Shown here: one piece after another, positions 35,154 to 44,255 of the stretch
How positions within the stretch are numbered: position 1 is the first letter of the stretch
How the letters are laid out: each line of letters begins with the position of its first letter
Origin: Aliamphritea hakodatensis
GTDB lineage: Bacteria > Pseudomonadota > Gammaproteobacteria > Pseudomonadales > Balneatricaceae
Length of the DNA: 64,000 nucleotides
Assembly (NCBI RefSeq): GCF_024347195.1
Contig: NZ_AP025281.1
Span: 1,612,001-1,676,000 of the forward strand
Direction of reading: 5' to 3'
Notes under the pieces: generated by a model
Told to the model about the DNA's origin: nothing
Databases searched by the model: none
Seen by the model: the letters and a program-made list of their open reading frames with translations, nothing else
Translations under genes and position numbers: made by a program

Positions 35154-36785
35154 ATGAAGTCATTTGATTACATCATTGTCGGTGCCGGCTCGGCTGGCTG
35201 TGTGGTGGCCAACCGCCTGACGGCTGACCCTGCCGTGAGTGTGTGTCTGATTGAAGCCGGCGGCAGTGATAAAAGCCCCTGGGTGACCATTCCAGCAGGC
35301 ATTTTCGGCCTGTATGGCAATAAGAAATATGACTACACTTTTGAAGGGACGCCCCAGAAGCACCTGAATAACCGCACCATGATGGTGAACCGGGGTAAGG
35401 CGCTGGGCGGCTCCAGTGCGATTAACAGCATGGTGTATATCCGGGGTAACCGGAACGACTATGACGGTTGGGAAAAGCTGGGTTGTAAGGGGTGGTCCTA
35501 CGGGGATGTGTTACCCCTGTTTAAAAAGCTGGAGGCGAACGCAAATGGCCAGAGCCGGGACTTTCATGGCACCGACGGTGAGCTGAATGTCACCAAGCCG
35601 CAGGACCCGAACCCGGTTGGACGGGTGTTTGTGAAAGCAGGGCAGGCAGCCGGTTTGCCGGAAAATACCGATTTTAATGCCGGGACCCAGCTGGGCCTGG
35701 GTATCTATGACGTGAAGCAGCGTCAGGGTAAGCGGGAAAGCAGCTATACGGCCTTTATTGAACCGGTATTGCCACGCTCTAATCTGACCATCATGACCCA
35801 TACCGAAGTGGTTTCTCTGATCATTGAAGGTGACCGGGTTGCCGGACTGGAAGCCGAAGTGAGTGGCAATCCGCAAACGATTCTGGCCGGTCAGGAAGTG
35901 ATTCTGTGCGCCGGCACTATCGTTTCGCCACGTATTCTGCTGGCCTCCGGCATTGGCGATCAGTCTCAGCTGGATGCGCTGGGCATCGAATGTAAGCAGC
36001 ACGTGCCGGGTGTAGGTGAAAACCTGCAGGACCATGTGGACAGCATGGTGACGGTACGCTCTGAGAAGTCCGATACCATTGGTGTATCAGCCGGTACTCT
36101 GTTGCCGCACATCCTTCCGGCGCCGTTTAAATACTGGCTGAACCGGAAAGGCTGGTGGACCACCAACTACGTGGAAGCCGGTGGTTTTGCCAAAACCCGG
36201 CTGGCGGAAGACGCTGAGCCAGGTTCTGCCGATGCGGACCCGGACATCCAGTTCCACTTTACGCCACTGTACCGCAGCCACCGGGGTAAGAAGTTTGAAT
36301 ACGGCCACGGCTACTCAGTGTTTACCTGTGTACTGCGCCCGCGCAGTGCCGGCACGGTAAAACTGGCGAACGACGGTACCCGGCGTAACGTGCTGATCGA
36401 CCATAACTTCTTTGCCGATAAACGGGATCAGGACGTGCTGGTAGAAGGGGTTAAAAAGGCCCGTGAGATTCTGGCATCCCCTGAGTTTGATCACCTGCGC
36501 GGCGAAGAAATGGCCCCGGGTAAGCACATTCAGACTGATGAGCAGATCCTCGACTACCTGCGTGAAACTACCACCACGGTGTATCACCCGGTGGGCACCT
36601 GCAAAATGGGTGTGGACGAGATGGCCGTGGTTGACCCTGAAACCCTGAAGGTGAAAGGCATGCAGAACCTGCGGGTGATGGACGCCTCGGTCATGCCAAC
36701 CCTGATCAGCGGCAACACCTCAGCGCCCTCAATGATGATCGGTGAGAAAGGTGCGCATATGATTCTGGATGATATGAACAACTAA
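35154..36785 (+). CDS. GMC-family FAD alcohol oxidoreductase (choline-dehydrogenase-like)
   Basis: A 543-residue glucose-methanol-choline oxidoreductase. The FAD-binding GAGSAGCVVANRL (about 10-22), GKALGGSSAINSMVYIRGN (about 82-100), the GMC signature LCAGTIVSPRILLASGIG, and the catalytic pair His in VYHPVGTCKMG and Asn in SGNTSAPSMMIGE are all present. The family oxidises primary alcohols, including choline, to aldehydes. In this cluster the expected substrate is an alcohol whose amine has been gamma-glutamylated, or a choline-like compound. AGGTG precedes the ATG by four bases, and a strong terminator follows. Confidence 0.92.
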   Translation: MKSFDYIIVGAGSAGCVVANRLTADPAVSVCLIEAGGSDKSPWVTIPAGIFGLYGNKKYDYTFEGTPQKHLNNRTMMVNRGKALGGSSAINSMVYIRGNRNDYDGWEKLGCKGWSYGDVLPLFKKLEANANGQSRDFHGTDGELNVTKPQDPNPVGRVFVKAGQAAGLPENTDFNAGTQLGLGIYDVKQRQGKRESSYTAFIEPVLPRSNLTIMTHTEVVSLIIEGDRVAGLEAEVSGNPQTILAGQEVILCAGTIVSPRILLASGIGDQSQLDALGIECKQHVPGVGENLQDHVDSMVTVRSEKSDTIGVSAGTLLPHILPAPFKYWLNRKGWWTTNYVEAGGFAKTRLAEDAEPGSADADPDIQFHFTPLYRSHRGKKFEYGHGYSVFTCVLRPRSAGTVKLANDGTRRNVLIDHNFFADKRDQDVLVEGVKKAREILASPEFDHLRGEEMAPGKHIQTDEQILDYLRETTTTVYHPVGTCKMGVDEMAVVDPETLKVKGMQNLRVMDASVMPTLISGNTSAPSMMIGEKGAHMILDDMNN

Positions 36786-36805
36786 CCGTTTACTGTGTTG
36801 GTCAG

Positions 36806-36848
36806 GCCCCTGTCGGTGCTTCAGAAGGTCACCGGCAGGGGCTTTTTT
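36806..36848 (+). terminator. Intrinsic terminator of the TRAP/ligase/GMC operon
   Basis: Stem gcccctg(t)cggtg/cacc(g)gcaggggc followed by six T. Confidence 0.85.
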
Positions 36849-36952
36849 ATATCTGGCTGTCAGATTGGTTTAACGTTTGATGTTTAATGTGGTGAGGTAA
36901 ACTGTTGATCCGTGGTGCGCAAGTTGTGGACGACGACTGAGGTATAATAATT

Positions 36953-37252
36953 ATGGTAACCAATAAACTACGGCCAATACATCCGGGGGAAATTCTGAAA
37001 GAAGAATATCTGGTCCCGCTGGGTATGTCCGCAAATGCCCTGGCAATTGCACTTCATGTACCGGCTACGCGCATCAACGATATTGTCCGGGGGAAGCGCG
37101 CCGTGACATCTGATACAGCATTGCGCCTGGCCCGTTATTTCGGTGGCGATGCGCAGTCCTGGATGAATCTGCAGATTGCTTATGATCTTAAGCTGGCTGA
37201 AACAGCGGCGGGAGAAACGATTAAGCGGAACGTTCGGCCACGTGCCGCCTGA
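36953..37252 (+). CDS. HigA-family antitoxin, apparently without its toxin
   Basis: A 99-residue XRE-type helix-turn-helix protein of the HigA class: the N-terminal RPIHPGEILKEEYL is diagnostic, the HTH runs about 23-60 (SANALAIALHVPATRINDIV) and the WMNLQIAYDLKLAE end is typical. HigA normally follows higB and represses the pair. Here only about 105 bases separate it from the preceding terminator, too little for the roughly 90-codon toxin, and none follows. A short frame ending QVVDDD just upstream might be a toxin remnant, but the match is weak. TATAAT lies directly before the start. Confidence 0.85.
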   Translation: MVTNKLRPIHPGEILKEEYLVPLGMSANALAIALHVPATRINDIVRGKRAVTSDTALRLARYFGGDAQSWMNLQIAYDLKLAETAAGETIKRNVRPRAA

Positions 37253-37380
37253 AATCAGAATCACGGGCGTTGATCTTTTTTGCCAATTTACTCAAAAAAG
37301 CAATCGGAAAGGCCTGACGCTTTGTCCTTTCTACTGAATCCGGTTAACAAAATTGTCAGCTTTTGTATTTTAACAAAACA

Positions 37381-37749
37381 TTATGTCCCAGGATTGCCAG
37401 AAATATCCTGCACAAAGGCAATGGTGTTACCCTCTGGATCGTTAATTTCCGCCATTTTTATGATGCCTGGATATTCTACAATGTCTCCAATGGAGAGGGT
37501 GGCGCTAATACATTCTTCGCACTGAGCCTCAATTTCATTCACGCCTACAACCACAGTGGCTGTTCCTGCTCTTTCAGGATTTATTGAAACCTGAATCCAT
37601 GCATTCTCTATAAGTTGCCATTCAGCGATTCCTTCCATCGGTACCATATCCGGATCACGTCCAAACAATTTTATATAGAAACTCAACGCTTTTTCAAAGT
37701 CGTTAACCGGAATGACCGAAATGACGCTATTAATATTTCGGGATGACAT
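37381..37749 (-). CDS. VOC-family (glyoxalase/bleomycin-resistance-like) protein
   Basis: About 122 residues from the ATG at 37749 (MSSRNINSVISVIPV), preceded by AAGGA at six to seven bases. It is a single VOC module: a beta-strand SVISVIPVNDFEKALSFYI, a central WQLIENAWIQV, and a C-terminal INDPEGNTIAFVQD. The usual metal ligand His in the first strand is replaced, so the protein may bind ligand without a metal. No substrate can be assigned. The AT-rich 130 bases on its 3' side show nothing else. Confidence 0.75.
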   Translation of the reverse strand: MSSRNINSVISVIPVNDFEKALSFYIKLFGRDPDMVPMEGIAEWQLIENAWIQVSINPERAGTATVVVGVNEIEAQCEECISATLSIGDIVEYPGIIKMAEINDPEGNTIAFVQDISGNPGT

Positions 37750-37951
37750 TGTATTTCCTTGTATCAATGGTTTGTCGAATCGTTTGGCGCTAAAGAACAG
37801 CGTAGGGGGCCGGTACTGAGAGTAACATAGGGGGAGGTTTTGTTTTTTGCCAGCCCACCAGAATAAGTAAAGGAAAAGACCCGGCCCGGTTGGTACTTCC
37901 GGTGTGGCTTCTGATCAGGCTGATAACTGATGTAACAGCGTCAAAGCTGTT

Positions 37952-39400
37952 TTAGCTTTCGCAGGTTTTTTTATCCTGATACATCTTCCGGTCTGCTGCT
38001 GCCATAAGGGCGTCCAGTGTATCTCCGGCATCAGGGTAAACGGCGATACCTGCGCTGTAGCTCATGTAAATTGACTGCCCGTCTGAGGTTTTTATATTCA
38101 GTAAGAATGATTTAAGGCGTTTTTTGGCTGCAAGGAGTTCTTCCCGGTCCGACACTTCAGGAATCAGAATGCAAAATTCGTCACCGCCGATCCTGTAGAA
38201 TCTCTCTTCAGCCCGTAATGACGCAATGATTTCAGAGGAGACCAGTTTCAGTACTGAGTCGCCAAACTTATGGCCGTGCGTGTCATTGACGGTTTTGAAA
38301 TTATTAAGATCGATGTACACCAGTGCCATCTCACGATTGTGCCGGCCTGCACGCCTGACTTCCTGTGAAAAGTCCTTAATGAGCTTACGCCGGTTATAGG
38401 CACCGGTCAGCGGATCGATGTTGACAAGGTTGCGAAGCTTTCTGGTCTTTTTTTTCACAACTTTCTTGAGCCGGACGTTATGCCAGGTCAGAAAGATTAT
38501 GATAATCAGAAAGATACCAGATATTTCAGCGATCAGTTTCCAGTCGGTTTTGGCGTATTTCTCGACAGTGGTCCACTTTTCGAAAATAGTATTTTGTTCA
38601 CTGTCGGTGATCGTGCTCAGGGCTTTATCAATGATCGGCAGTATTACCGGGGCGTTATCCTTGTGTATCGCTATTTTGAGCTGATAAAAATAATTCAGTT
38701 TGGTGGCGATTTTTATATCGTACTGGTGGTCCTGCTCAATATAGTATTTTGCCGTAATGGTGTTGATCGCAAACAGATCTGCCCGGCCGTTCAGCACCGC
38801 ATTGAATCCTGCTTTAGTGGACGTGACATAAAGGAAATTCAGTGTGGGATGGCTTTGCTGTATATACTGGCCCAAACCGCTGTCTTCGACGATCGCGATC
38901 GTTTTCCGGGTTGCGTCTTTTTCAAGGTCAAGATACACAGTACGGTCTTCAAAATGTGTAACCAGCACTGCCGGATATGTGTAGATGTTTCTGGTGGTAA
39001 AGTCCAGATACAGCTTTCGCTCTTCAGTGACCGTGATTGCGCTGAACATGTCAGCTTTACCCCGGCGCACCAGTTCCACTGATTCACTCCAGGTTTCTGT
39101 ATTTACCGGTTCAAGTTTGAGATTGGTTCTTTGCCTCAGAAGTGAAAATAAATCCGCGATGATGCCGGTGTGGATTCCCTGTTCATTCTTCCATTCGAAT
39201 GGGGCCCAGTCGGGGTCATATGCATAACGCAGTGGATTGCCCTGATTCATCCATGCGGTTTCTTCGGGGCTTAACAGTTGACGAAAGTGTTCTTGATGGT
39301 TGGGATCAGAAATGTCAGGGCTTCCTGCAACCCCGTTGGGGCTGATAAAGAGGAGCCCTGATAACAAGCAAAGAGTACCAACCGATAAACAAAATCTCAT
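37952..39400 (-). CDS. Membrane diguanylate cyclase with periplasmic solute-binding sensor
   Basis: 482 residues. A signal peptide or first helix (about 1-25) is followed by a type-3 extracellular solute-binding domain (about 55-275, with YAYDPDWAPFEW and GKADMFSAITVTEERKLYLDF), a membrane helix (about 288-307), and a GGDEF domain. The active site GGDEF at 405-409 is intact, so cyclic-di-GMP synthesis is expected. The inhibitory-site position reads RAEE rather than RxxD, so product feedback may be weak. The ligand is probably an amino acid or similar small molecule. Confidence 0.9.
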   Translation of the reverse strand: MRFCLSVGTLCLLSGLLFISPNGVAGSPDISDPNHQEHFRQLLSPEETAWMNQGNPLRYAYDPDWAPFEWKNEQGIHTGIIADLFSLLRQRTNLKLEPVNTETWSESVELVRRGKADMFSAITVTEERKLYLDFTTRNIYTYPAVLVTHFEDRTVYLDLEKDATRKTIAIVEDSGLGQYIQQSHPTLNFLYVTSTKAGFNAVLNGRADLFAINTITAKYYIEQDHQYDIKIATKLNYFYQLKIAIHKDNAPVILPIIDKALSTITDSEQNTIFEKWTTVEKYAKTDWKLIAEISGIFLIIIIFLTWHNVRLKKVVKKKTRKLRNLVNIDPLTGAYNRRKLIKDFSQEVRRAGRHNREMALVYIDLNNFKTVNDTHGHKFGDSVLKLVSSEIIASLRAEERFYRIGGDEFCILIPEVSDREELLAAKKRLKSFLLNIKTSDGQSIYMSYSAGIAVYPDAGDTLDALMAAADRKMYQDKKTCES

Positions 39401-39637
39401 GACATCAGATGCAGTAGTTGTTCCCGTTCAGATAAACCTTATCACAAGTTGCATTGAGTGTTGTGTTAGCTGCAGAGCAGGGCTGGCCCGTCACGATGGA
39501 ACAGACGGCCACGATAATCTGGCGCCGTGACTGCATGTAGCCTGAGCAGAAATTAGCAGGCGCCGGCTCCGGTCTCTGTTTTGTACCTGTAACAACCTGT
39601 GATCTCGCCGGAACCTCGGTGTAACTACCCGGCTAAC

Positions 39638-40807
39638 TTACAGATTAGCAGAGGTTACTGATGCCATCCCACTGACCAATTCCTCAAAATAAGGATTCCA
39701 GGTCAGCCTGGCGTGTACCTTGCCGGCTTCCTGATAACCCCAGTTGGAATACCACAGGTCATTACTGGCAGGGCATAGCCTTTCTGCTGCTTCAGTCTGG
39801 CCATTTTCACAGACCCGGTGACTGCCGTTACGGCCGTAGAAAGGATTGTTGGCGGCGAAGAGCAGTGACATATGAGAGAAGTTACTGATCTGTAACTGAG
39901 GCAGTTGGCTGGCTAATACTTTGATGCGCGGGTCGGCCGGTGCTGCGGTTTCACCAAACCAGAACAGTTTGCTGTCCGGGTTGCTGAAGCGCTGTTCAAA
40001 CAGGGTTTTTACGGCTTCAGAGTCGACCACACTGTCATCAGCGCTCAGGGCGATGAGAACCGGCTTTTTATAGGTACTTTTTGCCAGCTGCTGGCGAACC
40101 TGCCGGGTGGTGTAGTAATACTGGGTGGCGCCGTTGGTAGTCAGTGAGCCATAACGGGTGTAGTTGCCGTCTGAGGAGTCCTGATCCAGCCAGTTGCTGA
40201 ACAGGTTAGCCACGGGCAATAAGTGAGTCATGGCGGATTCCGGCACGATTGCCGGGGAGAATAGCAGTAATCCGCTGACGTCATCATTGCTCAGTGCTTC
40301 GGAGGTTGCCAGATTGGCGCCGGTTGAAAAGCCCCCCAGCCAGACTTCATCAACCTGTTGCTGCAACAGCCGGGTGTGATGGCTGACTGCTGCCTGCCAT
40401 TCATCGGCGTCTGCCAGCATCAGATCTGCAGGCCGGCTGCCGTGGCCCGGCAGTAACAGGGTGCGCACCAGAAAGCCCTGCTGACTCAGTGCCTGGCTGA
40501 TATCGCGAAAAAAGAAGGGCGAATCACCTAAACCGTGTACCAGCAGTATTCCTTTACGGGGTGGCAGTCCATTTGCGGGCGGAAGCTCGTAAGGTGTGTT
40601 GGCATCCAGCTCTGCCTGCTTATCTGCTGAGACGAATACCCGCTGTTGCTCCAACCAGGTACGGGTATCCTGTATATAGGTCTGAAAATCAGTCTGTCGG
40701 TATTCAGGCAAGGTGGCAGATGCCGTGTGTAAAGGGCTCTGCTCGCTGACCTGGGTACAGGCGCTGAGCAGAAGCAGGGTCAGAAGCGGAAATATTCGTT
40801 TTAGCAT
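39638..40807 (-). CDS. Alpha/beta-hydrolase lipoprotein
   Basis: 389 residues with a lipoprotein signal peptide: the lipobox LLSAC places the acylated Cys at 17. The hydrolase core begins with ILLVHGLGDSPFFFRDI (about 87-103), the nucleophile elbow GFSTGA supplies Ser, and LSADDSVVD and NFSHMSLLF supply candidate Asp and His. An esterase or lipase role in the outer or inner membrane is likely; the substrate is unknown. It is monocistronic, about 235 bases downstream of nothing recognisable on its own strand. Confidence 0.82.
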   Translation of the reverse strand: MLKRIFPLLTLLLLSACTQVSEQSPLHTASATLPEYRQTDFQTYIQDTRTWLEQQRVFVSADKQAELDANTPYELPPANGLPPRKGILLVHGLGDSPFFFRDISQALSQQGFLVRTLLLPGHGSRPADLMLADADEWQAAVSHHTRLLQQQVDEVWLGGFSTGANLATSEALSNDDVSGLLLFSPAIVPESAMTHLLPVANLFSNWLDQDSSDGNYTRYGSLTTNGATQYYYTTRQVRQQLAKSTYKKPVLIALSADDSVVDSEAVKTLFEQRFSNPDSKLFWFGETAAPADPRIKVLASQLPQLQISNFSHMSLLFAANNPFYGRNGSHRVCENGQTEAAERLCPASNDLWYSNWGYQEAGKVHARLTWNPYFEELVSGMASVTSANL

Positions 40808-40980
40808 AGCCGGTACAAAAGGTAATTGTGATTGTGTGTCTCTCTTTGTACACCAGACAAAGTAAAAAGGGTGTTAAGAAATGTTAAATCTCTGCGGTTC
40901 TGAACCTGTATTCAGTGTGGCCGGATCTGAGCAGGGGAAAGTCAGGTGGGTCTTAAGGGGGCAGGGCTGTGAATGGCAAC

Positions 40981-41008
40981 AAAAAAGGCCGCACAGTGTG
41001 CGGCCTTT
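40981..41008 (-). terminator. Intrinsic terminator of hpf
   Basis: Hairpin aaaggccgcaca/tgtgcggccttt with an A run on the plus strand, 25 bases past the hpf stop. Confidence 0.85.
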
Positions 41009-41032
41009 CTGATTCAGTGCTGGCTAACAGCG

Positions 41033-41410
41033 TTACGCGGAGTACTGCTCTTCGTAATCGGTGTCATCCTCATCATCAACCATTGTTTCAGCGGATTCTT
41101 CAACCGGTTTGCTCGTCCCTTTCTTGTTGGTCTGAATATCGCGGATTTTGGCTAATTGTTTATCGATTTTGCTGCTCAGTGCATCCAGCGCGGCAAACAG
41201 ATTTTCGTGGCTGGCTTTGGCGAACAGATCTTTACCGGTGGCATGGACAGTCGCTTCGACGACTTCCTCTTTGCCGTTTGATTTTTCAATGGTGACTTGT
41301 GCGCTGGTAATGACGTTATAGCGCTTTTGACTTTCGTGTAACCAACTTTCTATTTTTTCCCGTGTTGCGTCTGAAACTTTGTCATTGCGATTAGTGATGT
41401 TTATATTCAT
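41033..41410 (-). CDS. hpf: Ribosome hibernation promoting factor (HPF/YfiA family)
   Basis: A 125-residue protein of the HPF/RaiA family, which binds the 30S decoding centre in stationary phase. The beta-alpha fold reads INITNRNDKVSDATREKIE (about 3-21), AQVTIEKSN, VEATVHATGKDLFAKASHEN and a helix DALSSKIDKQLAKI. The acidic, Asp/Glu-rich tail (about 105-122) is longer than in E. coli HPF and closer to YfiA/RaiA, so the exact subtype is open. It is monocistronic rather than placed in the usual rpoN-ptsN operon. Confidence 0.88.
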   Translation of the reverse strand: MNINITNRNDKVSDATREKIESWLHESQKRYNVITSAQVTIEKSNGKEEVVEATVHATGKDLFAKASHENLFAALDALSSKIDKQLAKIRDIQTNKKGTSKPVEESAETMVDDEDDTDYEEQYSA

Positions 41411-41759
41411 ATATAACCCTTACTGCAAAAAACTCGGACACGTCTCCGCCTGCCAAACCTACTGTCCTTCGTGACAGGCTCACTTACAGAATGCTCCGAT
41501 TAAAAAAAATTGCAATAGTGCCTGTGGTCAAAATGTGTAATTTTTCTTACAAAACAACGCAGATCAAGGTTTTGCAGGGTTCTGGCTGTTAAAAATACTG
41601 AACAGATGAACTCTTTGTAACACGTTGAGTCGATATATGATTACGGCCTGTAAAAGACGTCAGCCCTCGGCTGTGCTTGCGGCGGAAGAGGGGAAACCCG
41701 CGCATCAGGTTGTCGCCAGTATTCAGGCAGAATACCGGCGGCAGGCGGTATACGGTGGC
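41411..41759. other. Intergenic stretch with no gene seen
   Basis: 349 bases. The half next to hpf is AT-rich and presumably holds its promoter. The half next to the VOC gene is GC-richer and contains no convincing reading frame on either strand, since the frames present are antisense to the VOC gene. No clear terminator for the VOC gene is visible. Confidence 0.4.
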
Positions 41760-42269
41760 TCAGTTATAGGCACCCGAGGCGTAGTGAAGTTCATAGCTGT
41801 GGCTGTAGATTTCCAGAATATTGCCGAACGGGTCTTCCATATAAATCATCCGGTAGGGCTTTTCACCCGGGAAATAATAGCGGGGTCTGGGCATACGTTT
41901 TTTGCCGCCGGCCTGAACAATTTTTTCCGCCAGCCCTTCTACGTCCGGGTCCTGAACACAGAAGTGAAAGATACCGGTTTTCCAGTATTCGAAGTTGTTT
42001 TCCGGGTTTTGCTGGCCTTTAAACTGGAACAGCTCAACGCCGATCCGGTCGCCGGTGGACAGGTGGGCAATTCTGAACGACTCCCAGCCGGCGCCGAATA
42101 CATCGGTACACATTTCACCGATGGGGCTGTCATCCTCGGTAATGTCTGTGGGGGGCATAATTAAATACCAGCCCAGTACTTCAGTATAAAACTTAACGGC
42201 TGCTTCCAGGTCCGGTACTGAGATACCGATATGGGAAAACGTACGGGGGTAAGGGGCTGTAACATTCAT
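41760..42269 (-). CDS. VOC-family dioxygenase/glyoxalase-like protein
   Basis: A 169-residue VOC protein with two half-modules. Candidate metal ligands are His13 in FSHIGISVPDL, His in GIFHFCVQDPDV (about 99-110), and Glu in FGNILEIYSHS. It resembles lactoylglutathione-lyase or extradiol-dioxygenase-like proteins of unknown substrate. It is divergent from a LysR gene, with palindromic sequences between them, an arrangement repeated at 59.6-61.1 kb. Confidence 0.78.
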   Translation of the reverse strand: MNVTAPYPRTFSHIGISVPDLEAAVKFYTEVLGWYLIMPPTDITEDDSPIGEMCTDVFGAGWESFRIAHLSTGDRIGVELFQFKGQQNPENNFEYWKTGIFHFCVQDPDVEGLAEKIVQAGGKKRMPRPRYYFPGEKPYRMIYMEDPFGNILEIYSHSYELHYASGAYN

Positions 42270-42331
42270 GATCTTTGCTCCACAGAATTAATTTTGAGCG
42301 CAGTGTATGAATTGATTGTGTTAATATGAAA

Positions 42332-42356
42332 TTATCATTAATGATTTATTTGATAA
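42332..42356. promoter_or_regulatory. Palindromic LysR operator candidate
   Basis: TTATCA (42332-42337) and TGATAA (42351-42356) form an inverted repeat that encloses a perfect 12-bp palindrome ATCATTAATGAT (42334-42345). It lies ten bases before the LysR start and about 60 before the VOC gene. Confidence 0.5.
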
Positions 42357-42365
42357 CATATTGTT

Positions 42366-43268
42366 ATGATTAATCCGGTATATCTGCGAACCTTTGTGCA
42401 TCTGGCGCAAACCCGCCACTTCACACACACCGCTCAGCAGTTACATATGACCCAGCCGGGTGTCAGCCAGCATATTCAGAAACTGGAGGCGCAACTGGGG
42501 ACGGCACTGTTAGACCGTCAGGGAAAAAGCTTCGAGTTAACGCAGGCCGGGGAGCTGCTCTGTGAGTATGCCAGCCAGCAGGCAGATGCTGAGTCGGAAC
42601 TGCTCAGTGCCATTGCACAGGATGATGAGCAGAGCGGTGAATGCCGGCTGGCCTGTTCCGGTTCCATGGCGATGTTGCTGTATCCGCAATTACTGAGTCT
42701 GCAGGCCCGTTATCCTGGGCTGAAGATGAGCGTGGAGGCGGCACCCAATGCCGCCATTGCCGAGCGAGTCAGAAACAGAGAATCTGATATTGGCCTGATT
42801 ACCCAGCCGGTGCATGATCCGGAGATGCTACAGGAGAAGGTCGGCGCTGACCGGCTGTGTCTGGTATTGCCGGCAGATGTTGCAGCAGACTGGGACAGCC
42901 TGATGGCGTTGGGGTTTATTAATCATCCGGATGGCCATCATTACGCGATTCAGGTGTTAGAGGCGAATTTTGCTGAGGATTTCAAAGGCATGCAGTCGGT
43001 GCCACAGTCAGGCTATATCAATCAGCTTAGCCAGATTTTATTACCGGTATCCCGTGGGCTGGGATTCACGGTGATTCCGAAGTCTTCGCTGGATGTGTGC
43101 CCGTTCGGGGATATGATCCGTACGGCCCGTCTGGCAACGGCCACTGATGAAAGCGTTTATCTGATTACCCGGAAACACCGTAATCTGCCGCTGCGCTATC
43201 AGCCGATTCGCGCGCTGATCAGGGAACAGCTGCGGACGGTTCCTGCTGAAGATGACGCGTCAGGTTGA
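42366..43268 (+). CDS. LysR-family transcriptional regulator
   Basis: A 300-residue LysR protein: HTH at about 3-62 (HFTHTAQQLHMTQPGVSQHI) and effector domain after about 90. The divergent VOC gene at 41760 is its probable target. The Shine-Dalgarno sequence is weak, and the start falls just after the inverted repeat, consistent with autorepression. The effector is unknown. Confidence 0.9.
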   Translation: MINPVYLRTFVHLAQTRHFTHTAQQLHMTQPGVSQHIQKLEAQLGTALLDRQGKSFELTQAGELLCEYASQQADAESELLSAIAQDDEQSGECRLACSGSMAMLLYPQLLSLQARYPGLKMSVEAAPNAAIAERVRNRESDIGLITQPVHDPEMLQEKVGADRLCLVLPADVAADWDSLMALGFINHPDGHHYAIQVLEANFAEDFKGMQSVPQSGYINQLSQILLPVSRGLGFTVIPKSSLDVCPFGDMIRTARLATATDESVYLITRKHRNLPLRYQPIRALIREQLRTVPAEDDASG

Positions 43269-43412
43269 AGTCCGCAGGCGGGTAAGGTGACGGGGCATTT
43301 GGCGGTAATAGTTTTAAGCCCGGATGAATTGTTTTTACGGTGATTCTTCTTAACAGCGGAATACTCCCTGTGGCACTATGGACGGGTGTAATCAGGCTTC
43401 AGGAAAGAACCA

Positions 43413-44255
43413 ATGACAAAGGATTCATCACGGGGATTATCGACCTCTGCGCTGGCCAGAGCGCTGGATAAAACCAGTAAGCAGATGTTTGCTGAGCTGG
43501 CTGCATTAGGCTGGATTCGCCGTGAGGATGATCAGTGGAAACTCACCACTAAAGGTGAGTTCGAGAAAGGTAAATACCATACCAGTGATAAGTTTGGCAC
43601 CTACATTGTCTGGCCGGAGTCGGTGCGCCAGCACCCGGCACTGGTGAAGTTTGAAGCCCGCTTACTGAATTACCAGGACCTTGCCGAGCATTTCAGTTAC
43701 GACCCGCTGATGATGCAACGTTTGCTCACTGAACTGGGGTGGATGAAGCCGCATTTGCATGGCTGGCAGTTAACCGCCGCCGGTAAACTGCAGGGCGGGG
43801 TACAGCATGAAGATCAGGACTCCGGTGTGCCGCAAGTGTTGTGGCAGAAATCGGTGCAGACCAATGCCTTGCTGGAACAGCGCCTGAATGTCGCCCTGGG
43901 TAAAGACAGCTCCGGGGATATTCAGGGAGTCAGAACGCTGGATGGCCGTATGATGGACAATCAGGGGGCGGCACTGATAGCCAACTGGCTGTATCTGGCA
44001 AATATCCGTTTCACCACGCATATGAATATTCCGGAGTTACCGGGGCAGCAGGCGGATTTCTATTTGCCGGATGCCGGCCTCTTTCTGGAATTCTGGTGTG
44101 ATTCTCTGACAGCGAATCAGCTGGCGCAGAAAATGGCCCGTAAAAACCATTATGCATTGCATAAGTCTGAAGTGGCTGATCTGCGGCCTGATGATCTTGG
44201 CCGTCTGGATAAACATCTGACAAAACTGCTCCTCCAGCATGAGATCGCCCTCTGA
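43413..44255 (+). CDS. Two winged-helix repeats with a nuclease-like C-terminal domain
   Basis: 280 residues, no named family that I can give with confidence. Residues about 10-50 and 80-120 are two similar winged-helix-like repeats, each ending in a matched line (LGWIRREDDQWKLTTKGE and LGWMKPHLHGWQLTAAGK). Residues about 175-265 resemble a PD-(D/E)XK nuclease core: RTLDGRMMDNQGAALIANWL, then QADFYLPDAGLFLEFWC, with Asp and Glu spaced as in that fold. The first conserved Glu of such nucleases appears to be Gln here. AGGAAAG precedes the ATG. A DNA-binding nuclease or decayed nuclease is the best guess. Confidence 0.6.
   Translation: MTKDSSRGLSTSALARALDKTSKQMFAELAALGWIRREDDQWKLTTKGEFEKGKYHTSDKFGTYIVWPESVRQHPALVKFEARLLNYQDLAEHFSYDPLMMQRLLTELGWMKPHLHGWQLTAAGKLQGGVQHEDQDSGVPQVLWQKSVQTNALLEQRLNVALGKDSSGDIQGVRTLDGRMMDNQGAALIANWLYLANIRFTTHMNIPELPGQQADFYLPDAGLFLEFWCDSLTANQLAQKMARKNHYALHKSEVADLRPDDLGRLDKHLTKLLLQHEIAL

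Noticed and set aside
41625..42164. 179-codon plus-strand frame
   Set aside because: It is antisense to the VOC gene at 41760-42269, which has family motifs.
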